From: Marinobacter zhejiangensis
GTDB lineage: Bacteria > Pseudomonadota > Gammaproteobacteria > Pseudomonadales > Oleiphilaceae
Direction of reading: 5' to 3'
NCBI RefSeq assembly: GCF_900114775.1
Contig: NZ_FOUE01000002.1
Location: 62,001 to 126,000 of the forward strand
Length of the DNA stretch: 64,000 nucleotides
The notes under the pieces were generated by a model. The model ran no database searches. It saw nothing but the letters and a program-made list of their open reading frames with translations, and was not told the origin of the DNA. Position 1 is the first letter of the stretch. Each line of letters opens with the position of its first letter. The translations under genes were made by a program, and so were the position numbers. Below are positions 26,602 through 34,518 of the stretch, piece after piece.

Positions 26602-27579
26602 TTATGTATCTGGCGTCTGTTCAGGGACGGAATAGGGCAAGGGTAGTGGCGTGAGTTTCTGGTCTGTTCCTGCGATGGTCAGGGTGCTGAAGTCGGCATC
26701 GTGGCGGACCACCGCGAGAAGCTCGCCGTGACCATCGGAGAACTCGATACTGCTCACGATTTCCCCAACAGTCCGGTCGCCACTGTGGATGGTTACCCCC
26801 GTTTCGGTGGGGGCGCCGTTTCCGGTGTAGCGGAGGCGGAACAGACTTTTCTTGAGTTGACCGAGGAAGTGCATGCGGGCAATAACTTCCTGGCCCGTAT
26901 AGCAGCCCTTCTTGAAGTGGAGGCCGTTCAGGTGCTGCCAGTTCAGCATCTGTGGTACATACTCTTCCACGGAGGCTGGCGACAGCTCTGCAATGCCTGC
27001 CGCTATCTGGGAGGCCTGCCAGTTCAGTTCGGAGGTTTCCTGACACTGTTCGAGTTGTTCTTGCAACGCTTCCGACAGCGGACCCAATTGCCAGAACTCG
27101 TAGCGGGCAAGGCCCTCGGCCGTCGGCTCAGTTCGTATCAGCCGGTGCTCTCCGACGGCGCAAGTGTCGCAGGGTTGGCGAAGTGTCACGCTGGCGTCTG
27201 GGTGGAGTCGGTTGGCCGCTTCGTCGCCAAAGAGGCCCAGTACGCGGGCCTGTGGGGCAATAGCCATGCTTGTGCCGCGGAAAAGCATCAGGTACTTCCG
27301 CAGGCGATCCAGGGTATCGTCCGCCAGCACCGCCGGAATGGCCAGCAGGATATCGCTATCCTGGCGTACCATGCGGGTCAGGCAGTAGGCCCTGCCTTTA
27401 GGGGTTGAGGCGGCAGCCCTTGGTGAATAGGTGCTGGTGATATCCTCCAGCTTCTGGCTGAACTGGCCGTGCAAAAACTGGTCAGTGCCGGGGCCGGATA
27501 CTCTGACCACAACCAGGTGGGGCAGCGGGGCAAACGCGGAGGTTGGCAGGGGGGTGTCAGCGGTCGTTGTGTCAAGCAT
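26602..27579 (-). CDS. ygfZ: tRNA-modifying protein YgfZ, folate-binding
   Basis: Tetrahydrofolate-binding protein of the GcvT/COG0354 family that supports Fe-S enzymes such as MiaB. The 325-residue product has the diagnostic KGCYTGQE motif with its conserved Cys, followed by VIARMHFLGQLKKSLFRL. It overlaps the ygfX end by 8 bases. Grouping with sdhE, ygfX and nadB is a conserved cofactor/respiratory cluster. Confidence 0.93.
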   Translation of the reverse strand: MLDTTTADTPLPTSAFAPLPHLVVVRVSGPGTDQFLHGQFSQKLEDITSTYSPRAAASTPKGRAYCLTRMVRQDSDILLAIPAVLADDTLDRLRKYLMLFRGTSMAIAPQARVLGLFGDEAANRLHPDASVTLRQPCDTCAVGEHRLIRTEPTAEGLARYEFWQLGPLSEALQEQLEQCQETSELNWQASQIAAGIAELSPASVEEYVPQMLNWQHLNGLHFKKGCYTGQEVIARMHFLGQLKKSLFRLRYTGNGAPTETGVTIHSGDRTVGEIVSSIEFSDGHGELLAVVRHDADFSTLTIAGTDQKLTPLPLPYSVPEQTPDT

Positions 27580-28030
27580 GGGGGCTCCCGTTGCGGAGAC
27601 GAAGCCACACCCGCAACTGGCGGAATGGCTCGGATTGTACGTTGCCGGGTAAACGGCTATTGGCCATCAAGATGACGGTCTTTGGGCTATAACGTGTGGT
27701 CGGCAGGGACAATTTCAAGAGCACCAGGTTTTCGCTGATGCGGCTGTCAGGTGCGGGTTTGGCCGGATAACGGTGGCTGTCCCCGAGTGTCGCCCAGAGT
27801 TCGTCGCCCCGGAGTTCCAGGGCGGTAACGGTTGTTTGGCCCAGCAGCAAGCCGGAGCTTCGCACCTGCCAAACCAGTCCTGCCAGTGCGGCGGGGAAAA
27901 ACAGCCAGGCCTGCCACCAACCGATGCTGGCAAGCGCCAGTACGGTAATGAGTGCAGCCGCCCAGGGCAGGGCGGCAATGAACCCTGCCGCCAGGGAGGG
28001 GTGCAGCTGAATGTCAGTCGGGCTGGACAC
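27572..28030 (-). CDS. ygfX: YgfX-like inner-membrane protein
   Basis: A 152-residue protein with two adjacent hydrophobic helices near residues 15-60, then a soluble C-terminal domain. Position directly after sdhE with overlap, and length, match YgfX (CptA in E. coli, described as the toxin partner of YgfY/SdhE). The sequence itself is weakly conserved, so the call leans on synteny. It overlaps sdhE by 17 bases and ygfZ by 8. Whether it acts as a toxin here is unknown. Confidence 0.78.
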   Translation of the reverse strand: MSSPTDIQLHPSLAAGFIAALPWAAALITVLALASIGWWQAWLFFPAALAGLVWQVRSSGLLLGQTTVTALELRGDELWATLGDSHRYPAKPAPDSRISENLVLLKLSLPTTRYSPKTVILMANSRLPGNVQSEPFRQLRVWLRLRNGSPHA

Positions 28031-28268
28031 GGTTGAGGATCATATCCACGATGCGCTGGAGATCCGGGTCCTCGGGGCGGCTGCGTTGCATGAACCACTC
28101 GAACATGTCGGTATCTTCGCACTCCAGGAGTTTTTGGTAACGGGCCTGATCTTCTTCGGGAAGGTCGCGGTAGACTTCGTTCAGGAATGGCAGCAGAAGC
28201 ACATCCAGTTCCAGCATGCCACGGCGGCTGTGCCAGAAAAGGCGGTTGAATTCGGTGTTGTCAGACAT
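28014..28268 (-). CDS. sdhE: FAD assembly factor SdhE
   Basis: Promotes covalent FAD attachment to succinate dehydrogenase and fumarate reductase. The 84-residue product has the RGMLELD motif with RGxxE at residues 16-20, needed for flavinylation. Length is standard. It heads the overlapped sdhE-ygfX-ygfZ unit; nadB, another flavoprotein gene, is 33 bases upstream. Confidence 0.95.
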   Translation of the reverse strand: MSDNTEFNRLFWHSRRGMLELDVLLLPFLNEVYRDLPEEDQARYQKLLECEDTDMFEWFMQRSRPEDPDLQRIVDMILNRVQPD

Positions 28269-28301
28269 CGGCGTACTCGTATGTTGTCGGTGGGTGGGGC
28301 T

Positions 28302-29927
28302 TCAGGGTGTGAGGGTTCGGTAGGTGGTGGGGACCAGCACCGTATCCTTGACCTCGGGAAGCAGCCCAGGGTAATCCAGAGTGTAATGCAGGCCTCGGCT
28401 TTCCTTACGCTGGAGTGCCGAACAGATGATTAGATCGGCCACGGTGACCAGGTTACGCAGCTCCAGCAGGTCGTTCGAAACCCGGTAGTTGCTGTAGAAC
28501 TCGCCAATCTCACTGGCCAGCAAGTCAACCCGGTGTTTGGCGCGCTGCAAACGCTTGGTGGTGCGGACAATGCCGACATAGTCCCACATGAAGTGACGCA
28601 GTTCGTCCCAGTTATGGGAGATGACTACGTCTTCGTCGGAATCCCGCACCTGGGATTCATCCCATTCCGGTGCTTCCGGCGCAGGGGGAATGTCCGCTTC
28701 ACGACGGGCAATGTCCGCTGCCGCCGCCCTTCCATAGACCAGGCACTCAAGCAACGAATTGCTGGCCATGCGGTTTGCGCCATGGAGTCCGGTGAATGCG
28801 GCTTCGCCAACAACATAAAGCTGATTGATGTCGGAGCGTGCACGCTCGTCCGTAACGATGCCGCCACAGGTGTAATGGGCCGCCGGTACCACCGGAATCG
28901 GGTCGCGGGTGATATCAATGCCAAACCCGAGGCATTTCTCGTAGATGGTTGGGAAGTGATGCTTGATGAAGTCAGCCGGTTTGTGGCTGATGTCAAGGTA
29001 CAGGTGGTCTGCACCCAGGCGCTTCATTTCGTGGTCGATGGCTCGGGCAACAATATCCCGGGGCGCCAGCTCTGCACGGGAGTCAAAGCGATCCATGAAG
29101 CGGGAGCCGTCCGGTAACAACAGGTGCCCGCCTTCCCCCCTGACCGCCTCGGTAATCAGGAACGACTTGGCGTGGGGGTGGTACAGGCAGGTCGGATGAA
29201 ACTGGTTGAATTCCATGTTGGCGACCCGGCACCCGGCCCGCCAGGCCATGGCGATACCATCACCGGAAGCGCCATCCGGGTTGGTGGTGTAGCGATAGGC
29301 CTTGCTGGCGCCGCCGGTGGCAATCACGGTAAAACGGGCGCGAAACAGTTCGACATGATTGTTGTCGAGATTGAGGATGTAGGCGCCAACACAGCGGTTG
29401 CCTGGCAGGGCAAGTTTGCGGTTTGTGATCAGGTCCACGGCCACCCGGTTGGACAACAGCTGGATGTTCTTGCGGGCTGCGGCCTGCTCGGCCAGCGTTG
29501 TGGAGACGGCATGACCGGTCGCATCGGCGGCGTGAATAATGCGTCGATGGCTGTGGCCACCTTCCCGGGTCAGGTGCAGCTCAGCGTTGTGGTCACGGGT
29601 AAATTTGACGCCGCTATCGATCAGCCACTCAATGCTCTCTTTCGCGTGCTCAACCGTAAAGCGCACGGAATCTTCGTGGCACAGGCCTGCCCCGGCATCC
29701 AGTGTATCCTTGATGTGGTTTTCAATGGAGTCTTCGTTGTCCAGAACCGCAGCGATACCGCCCTGGGCCCAGAGCGTAGCGCCGCTGCTGATGTCCGCCT
29801 TGCTGATAACGGCGATTTTCAGGTGTTCGGGCAGGTTCAGTGCAACGGTCAGACCGGCTGCACCGCTGCCAATGATCAGGACATCGTATTGATAGGATTG
29901 TGGCATCGGGTCGATATCAGGGGCCAT
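28302..29927 (-). CDS. nadB: L-aspartate oxidase
   Basis: FAD enzyme oxidising L-aspartate to iminoaspartate, the first step of NAD synthesis. The 541-residue product has the N-terminal FAD motif [15 protein letters not shown], the [13 protein letters not shown] segment, the [13 protein letters not shown] substrate motif and HPTCLYHP. A later Met at 29906 is an alternative start and neither has a clear ribosome site. Divergent from rpoE, an order conserved in Pseudomonas and E. coli. Confidence 0.96.
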   Translation of the reverse strand: MAPDIDPMPQSYQYDVLIIGSGAAGLTVALNLPEHLKIAVISKADISSGATLWAQGGIAAVLDNEDSIENHIKDTLDAGAGLCHEDSVRFTVEHAKESIEWLIDSGVKFTRDHNAELHLTREGGHSHRRIIHAADATGHAVSTTLAEQAAARKNIQLLSNRVAVDLITNRKLALPGNRCVGAYILNLDNNHVELFRARFTVIATGGASKAYRYTTNPDGASGDGIAMAWRAGCRVANMEFNQFHPTCLYHPHAKSFLITEAVRGEGGHLLLPDGSRFMDRFDSRAELAPRDIVARAIDHEMKRLGADHLYLDISHKPADFIKHHFPTIYEKCLGFGIDITRDPIPVVPAAHYTCGGIVTDERARSDINQLYVVGEAAFTGLHGANRMASNSLLECLVYGRAAAADIARREADIPPAPEAPEWDESQVRDSDEDVVISHNWDELRHFMWDYVGIVRTTKRLQRAKHRVDLLASEIGEFYSNYRVSNDLLELRNLVTVADLIICSALQRKESRGLHYTLDYPGLLPEVKDTVLVPTTYRTLTP

Positions 29928-29943
29928 AATGTGGAGGTGTATT

Positions 29944-29970
29944 GAACTAAACTTTACGCCTGCTGTCTAT
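29944..29970 (+). promoter_or_regulatory. Candidate sigma-E/AlgU autoregulated promoter of rpoE
   Basis: GAACTA (29944-29949), a 16-base spacer, then TCTAT (29966-29970) matches the AlgU consensus GAACTT-n16/17-TCTGA closely. It lies between nadB and rpoE in the right orientation. Autoregulation of rpoE/algU is established in relatives; here it is inferred. Confidence 0.55.
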
Positions 29971-30118
29971 TTGGCCAAATAGGGCGCGGTGGTTACAACC
30001 ATCGTGGACGGTCTTTTTGACCATGCTGTTTGCCGGATAAGATATCAGGATGACTCTGTCTAAGAATCAACGACCAGGCCATGCGGCCATCAACCGAGTA
30101 GAGCCCGGCAACCACTCT

Positions 30119-30730
30119 ATGACCCCGGATACTGACAAGCACGGTGGCGATGTCCCGGAGAGCCAGACCGACCAGCAACTGGTCCGCAAGGTTCGTAACG
30201 GAGACCGTTCTGCGTTCGATCTGCTGGTCATAAAATACCAGTCACGAGTGGCCTCTATCATCAGTCGTTATGTCTACGACAGCCAGGAAGTGATGGACCT
30301 GACCCAGGAAACGTTTGTGAAGGCCTATCGGGCCATCGGGCGTTTCCGGGGTGATAGCGCGTTCTACACCTGGCTCTACCGGATTGCTGTGAATACCGCG
30401 AAGAATTTTCTCGAAGCGCGGGGGCGACGCCCTCAGGGCAGCGCCGATGCGGCTGAGGCGGAAAATTTTGAAGACGGCATGCGGCTACGGGATACATCGT
30501 CGCCGGAGCGGGTCTTACAAAAAGAACAGCTGCAGCGCGAACTGCAGCAAGCCATTGCCGATTTGCCAGAGGAGTTGCGTTCGGCCTTTTTGCTCAGGGA
30601 ATACGATGGGCTGAGTTATGACGATATTGCCCGCATTCTGGAGTGCCCGATTGGAACGGTTCGATCTCGGATCTTCCGGGCCAGGGATGCCGTTGACCGT
30701 CGGCTTGGACCTCTGCTTGGAGCCAGCTGA
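30119..30730 (+). CDS. rpoE: RNA polymerase sigma factor RpoE (AlgU)
   Basis: ECF sigma factor for envelope stress. The chosen product has 203 residues. Region 2 is seen in FDLLVIKYQSRVASIISRYV, VMDLTQETFVKAYRAIGRF and FYTWLYRIAVNTAKN. Region 4 is seen in LPEELRSAFLLRE, YDDIARIL and IGTVRSRIFRAR. The frame opens at 30050; the shorter start gives a length nearer the 193-residue AlgU, but the exact start is not fixed by a strong ribosome site. mucA, mucB, mucC and mucD follow. Confidence 0.95.
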   Translation: MTPDTDKHGGDVPESQTDQQLVRKVRNGDRSAFDLLVIKYQSRVASIISRYVYDSQEVMDLTQETFVKAYRAIGRFRGDSAFYTWLYRIAVNTAKNFLEARGRRPQGSADAAEAENFEDGMRLRDTSSPERVLQKEQLQRELQQAIADLPEELRSAFLLREYDGLSYDDIARILECPIGTVRSRIFRARDAVDRRLGPLLGAS

Positions 30731-30771
30731 CTTGAGTGCGGATATGAGAAAGACAAGCGAGGTAGCATCCC

Positions 30772-31359
30772 ATGGATGATCGTCTCAAGGAAACGCTTTC
30801 GGCGATGCTGGATGATCAGGCCGACGAGCTTTCGGTTCGCCGGGTGTTGTCCCATCCCGAACAGGAAAAAGTGCGCTGTCAGTGGCAACGCTGGCAGGCG
30901 GTCCGAGACCTGATGCACGATAGCGTCACTGACGATCTGGTTGATGTCAGTGCAAGTGTGCGTCAGTCCCTCTCCGGGGTTCAGACGCCAAAACAGGCCA
31001 GGGCTGCGTCCGTTCGCCAAACGGCGGACCGGCGCTGGTATTGGTCCGCCGCCGCGATGGTGTTTGCCGGTCTGTTAGTGGGCTTCGGTGTTGGTTCCGG
31101 CTGGGATCCCGGGGGTGACGGCAGCGGGTTGATGGCAAGCAGCTCAATGGCCGAAGCGGCGTCACCGGAAGCTCGGGCGCTTACGGTTACTGCATCAACC
31201 ACCGAGGTGCCGGAAGTGGCCTTGCAGGGCCTGGATCAGGAGCAATGGGAGCATCTGAGCCGATACCTGTTGGAGCACGCGCAGCATAATAGCGTTGCTG
31301 CAGGCCGGGGGGCGGTTGGGTATGCGCGGCTGGCCAGCGTTTCGGCAACAGCATATTAA
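30772..31359 (+). CDS. mucA: Anti-sigma-E factor RseA/MucA
   Basis: Inner-membrane anti-sigma factor that holds AlgU until regulated proteolysis releases it. The 195-residue product has an N-terminal RseA domain (MDDRLKETLSAMLDDQADEL and the RWQAVRDLMH segment), a single membrane helix near 84-105, and a periplasmic tail of about 85 residues. 41 bases after rpoE. Confidence 0.93.
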   Translation: MDDRLKETLSAMLDDQADELSVRRVLSHPEQEKVRCQWQRWQAVRDLMHDSVTDDLVDVSASVRQSLSGVQTPKQARAASVRQTADRRWYWSAAAMVFAGLLVGFGVGSGWDPGGDGSGLMASSSMAEAASPEARALTVTASTTEVPEVALQGLDQEQWEHLSRYLLEHAQHNSVAAGRGAVGYARLASVSATAY

Positions 31360-31371
31360 GCGGGCGAGACT

Positions 31372-32385
31372 GTGAGTGAGTGGAACCGAGTAATGGCGCC
31401 AGCGATAAAGCGCACGATTACGGCCCTGTTGGCCGGCTTAGTGGTGATGGTGTCCGGCACCAGTGCGGCCAGTGACTCCGCAGAGGACTGGCTGGCGCGA
31501 CTGGGACCTGCGCTGAACATGACCACCTATCGCGGGATTATGGTTTATACCCGGGGGGATCAGGTCAGCTCCATGCGCGTTGCCCATCGATACCAGGACG
31601 GCCATGTTGACGAGCGCCTGGTTCAGCAGGACGGCGCCAGTGGCGAGTTCGTTCGCAAGGGGCTTCGTGTGGTGTGCGTCTTGCCGGATCAGGGGCGGGT
31701 ACTGCTGGATCCGGTGATTCCTTCCGGGCCCTTTGCCGAGGCCTTCGCTAACCGACTGGTCCCGGATAATCCCTGGTATCAGCCGGTGTTGCTGGGGGAT
31801 GACCGCGTTGCCGGATTTCCGGCGAAGGTGTTGCTACTCAGTGCTCGGGATGCCCACCGTTACAGCTATCGGTTGTGGCTGGAGCGGGATTCCGGTTTGT
31901 TGCTGAAAAGCCATGTCAGCGCTGGTAATGGCGACGTGCTGGAGAGCTTTCAGTTCACCGACCTGGAAATTACCGACACCTTGCCTGACAGCGAATTTGA
32001 GGTTCAGAGCAACGGCCATGAGGTAACCGCTCAGCTTGCGTCTGAATCCGATGGGGTTGAAGCGAGCGCGGTGACCAACGGGTGGAGCCTCGGTTGGCGC
32101 CCTGATGGCTTTGTGCCAGCTGCCGCGCCACGGCCTGGGCGCGGTCAGGTCGCGGCATTTTCCGATGGCTTGTCGGCATTTTCGGTGTTTGTGGACCCGC
32201 TCGGGGAGTTGAACATGCCGACTGGCGCCTCCCGTATCGGCGCGACAACCGCTTACATGCGCCGGGTAGCGGGCGACCAGGGCGAGTACCTGGTGACGGT
32301 TGTTGGTGAGATACCCCCGGGAACCGCCATGAAGGTGGCGGAGTCGGTGGTTGTAGAAAACGCCGACGCGTTTGGAGCGAAATAA
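31372..32385 (+). CDS. mucB: Sigma-E regulatory protein RseB/MucB
   Basis: Periplasmic protein that shields MucA from the first protease and senses envelope lipids. The 337-residue precursor has an N-terminal signal sequence ending near GTSA-AS, then the lipoprotein-carrier-like MucB/RseB domain (TYRGIMVYTRGDQVSSMRV). The listed start is GTG; an in-frame ATG at 31393 would give a tidier signal peptide. 12 bases after mucA. Confidence 0.92.
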   Translation: MSEWNRVMAPAIKRTITALLAGLVVMVSGTSAASDSAEDWLARLGPALNMTTYRGIMVYTRGDQVSSMRVAHRYQDGHVDERLVQQDGASGEFVRKGLRVVCVLPDQGRVLLDPVIPSGPFAEAFANRLVPDNPWYQPVLLGDDRVAGFPAKVLLLSARDAHRYSYRLWLERDSGLLLKSHVSAGNGDVLESFQFTDLEITDTLPDSEFEVQSNGHEVTAQLASESDGVEASAVTNGWSLGWRPDGFVPAAAPRPGRGQVAAFSDGLSAFSVFVDPLGELNMPTGASRIGATTAYMRRVAGDQGEYLVTVVGEIPPGTAMKVAESVVVENADAFGAK

Positions 32386-32387
32386 TC

Positions 32388-32870
32388 ATGATCACTGAAA
32401 GTGGGCGGGTTGTGGCCGTCGATGGCAGTAATATCTGGGTCCAGACCATTCGTCAAAGTGCCTGTAACAGCTGCAAGGCTCGACAGGGGTGTGGTCAGCG
32501 GGCGCTGGCGGGTGTGACCGGGGGCAGGGCGAATCAGGTGTGCGTCGCCAATGCACTTGACGCAAGAGTGGGCGACGAGGTGACCCTGGCCATTAAGGAA
32601 TCGGCGCTGTTGGGTGCCTCTGTTCTGGCTTACGCGCTACCGTTACTGTTGTTTGTGCTGGGGGCGATTGCCGGCCACCTGGCCGGGTCCGGCTCGGAGG
32701 TGGCCTCCATGATGGGGGCGCTGGCAGGACTGGCCGTAGGCTTTGGGCTGTCGCGCTTTCTCAATGGCCGCCACGAAAGCGATTATGTACCCCAACTGGT
32801 TAACGTTCAGCGGGCCTCAGCCCCGGTCCCCGGGCATTGGGAGTTTGAGGCCAACCCTACCGATTCGTAA
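32388..32870 (+). CDS. mucC: RseC/MucC family positive regulator of sigma E
   Basis: A 160-residue inner-membrane protein of the SoxR-reducing/RseC family. It has an N-terminal Cys cluster (C26, C29, C35 in SACNSCKARQGC) and two membrane helices between about 72 and 120. Starts 2 bases after mucB stops. The Cys cluster could bind a metal or redox cofactor; the exact role in sigma E control is unsettled. Confidence 0.9.
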   Translation: MITESGRVVAVDGSNIWVQTIRQSACNSCKARQGCGQRALAGVTGGRANQVCVANALDARVGDEVTLAIKESALLGASVLAYALPLLLFVLGAIAGHLAGSGSEVASMMGALAGLAVGFGLSRFLNGRHESDYVPQLVNVQRASAPVPGHWEFEANPTDS

Positions 32871-32936
32871 GTTGAAAATTCGAAGGGTGGCCACACAATG
32901 AACGGAAAAGAAGACACAGACCATCAGGAGTTTGAG

Positions 32937-34376
32937 ATGCCAAGATCTGCGTGCGAAACCGGAACTTCAGGTTCACGCCTGGTTGTTCTCTCGGCTTTAA
33001 TTCTTTTCCTTGCCACGGCCTTTTCGGGCACCCAGGCGCTGGCTGCCAGGGGGCTGCCGGACTTTACCAATCTGGTGGAAGAGAACAGTGGGGCGGTGGT
33101 GAACATCAGTACGACCCAGGCGCCTTCCGGCAATGCGCGAGGCCTTCCGTTCGACGAGCGTCAGCTTGAACAGCTGCCGGAGTTTTTCCAGGACTTTTTT
33201 GGTCGTCGTCGTGGTCCGGGGCCATCGCAACCAGAGCACTCCATGGGGTCGGGCTTCATTGTCTCCAGCGACGGCTATGTGCTCACCAACAATCACGTGG
33301 TGGAAGGTGCTGAGGAAATCATCGTTCGCTTAAGTGACCGACGGGAGCTGCCCGCCACGCTGGTGGGTACGGATCCTCGCTCTGATGTGGCTGTGTTGAA
33401 AATTGAGGATGGAGATGACCTGCCCGTAGTGACGGTTGGGCGTTCAGACGACCTTGAGGCTGGCGAGTGGGTGTTGGCCATTGGCTCGCCCTTTGGCTTC
33501 GATTATACGGTGACTGCGGGGATCGTCAGTGCAGTGGGGCGTTCACTGCCTTCTGAGAACTATGTGCCGTTCATCCAGACCGATGTCGCCATAAATCCAG
33601 GCAACTCCGGTGGTCCGCTGTTCAACCTGGATGGCGAGGTTGTGGGTATTAATTCCCAGATCTACACCCGCTCTGGCGGGTTTATGGGCGTTTCATTCGC
33701 CATCCCCATTGATGACGCGATGAATGTCTTTCGCCAGATTCGTGACACCGGAACGGTTGCCCGGGGCTGGCTGGGTGTGCTGATTCAGGAGGTCAATCGC
33801 GACCTGGCCGAATCTTTCGGGTTGAATCGACCTCGTGGTGCCTTGGTAGCGGAAGTCATGAGCGGTTCCCCGGCGGAGGATGCGGGTTTGCAGGCGGGTG
33901 ACATCATCCTTGAGTACGATGGTGATGAAATCGGGCTGTCGTCGGAGTTGCCGCCTATGGTCGGGCGGACTCCAGTGGGCGGCTCAGCGCGTCTGAAAGT
34001 CATGCGCGGTGGGGATCGTATTGACCTTGACGTGGTGATTGGACAGTTGCCGGACGAAGGTGGCTCTCAGCCAGCGGAGACCGGGCGTTCACCGGAATCG
34101 AATGCTGCACCACTTGGGCTGATTGTCGAAGAAGTGCCGCCCAAGCTTAGGGATACCCTCGGTATTGAAGGAGGGGTGATGGTGGTTGATGTGGGGCGTG
34201 GTCCGGCGTTGGAGGCGGGTATCCGTTCCAAGGACGTGATCACCGAGATCAACCGTCACCGCATAGACTCTGTCGATGACTTCAGGGCAGCGGCGAACTC
34301 GTTGCCGGACGACAAAGCGGTCTCTGTTCGTGTTATCCGCGAGGGGCGGGCGACCTACCTGGTGATGCGCCCCTGA
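32937..34376 (+). CDS. mucD: DegP/MucD-type periplasmic serine endoprotease
   Basis: HtrA-family protease/chaperone for misfolded periplasmic proteins. The 479-residue precursor has a signal sequence ending near GTQALA, a trypsin-like domain with triad His in NNHVVEGA, Asp in DPRSDVAVLKI and Ser in NPGNSGGPL, and two PDZ domains (about 270-365 and 385-475). The frame opens at 32898, but CAGGAG just before 32937 and a better signal peptide favour that ATG. The gene ends 37 bases before a long hairpin. Confidence 0.95.
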   Translation: MPRSACETGTSGSRLVVLSALILFLATAFSGTQALAARGLPDFTNLVEENSGAVVNISTTQAPSGNARGLPFDERQLEQLPEFFQDFFGRRRGPGPSQPEHSMGSGFIVSSDGYVLTNNHVVEGAEEIIVRLSDRRELPATLVGTDPRSDVAVLKIEDGDDLPVVTVGRSDDLEAGEWVLAIGSPFGFDYTVTAGIVSAVGRSLPSENYVPFIQTDVAINPGNSGGPLFNLDGEVVGINSQIYTRSGGFMGVSFAIPIDDAMNVFRQIRDTGTVARGWLGVLIQEVNRDLAESFGLNRPRGALVAEVMSGSPAEDAGLQAGDIILEYDGDEIGLSSELPPMVGRTPVGGSARLKVMRGGDRIDLDVVIGQLPDEGGSQPAETGRSPESNAAPLGLIVEEVPPKLRDTLGIEGGVMVVDVGRGPALEAGIRSKDVITEINRHRIDSVDDFRAAANSLPDDKAVSVRVIREGRATYLVMRP

Positions 34377-34413
34377 GTTGAGCCGCCCGGTTCAATAGCA
34401 CACGGAACAATGG

Positions 34414-34457
34414 CAACCCCGAGGGACTGTTTCAAAAGACGACAGTTCTCGGGGTTG
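34414..34457 (+). terminator. Terminator after mucD
   Basis: CAACCCCGAG (34414-34423) pairs perfectly with CTCGGGGTTG (34448-34457), with inner pairing ACTGT/ACAGT and a T-run following. It closes the rpoE-mucD operon. TATAGT at 34463-34468 just after may be the -10 of the next gene. Confidence 0.85.
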
Positions 34458-34518
34458 TTTGCTATAGTCTGCCGACGACCTGAATAAGAATCGAGCGCCA
34501 AGGATCGGATCCGCAGAA

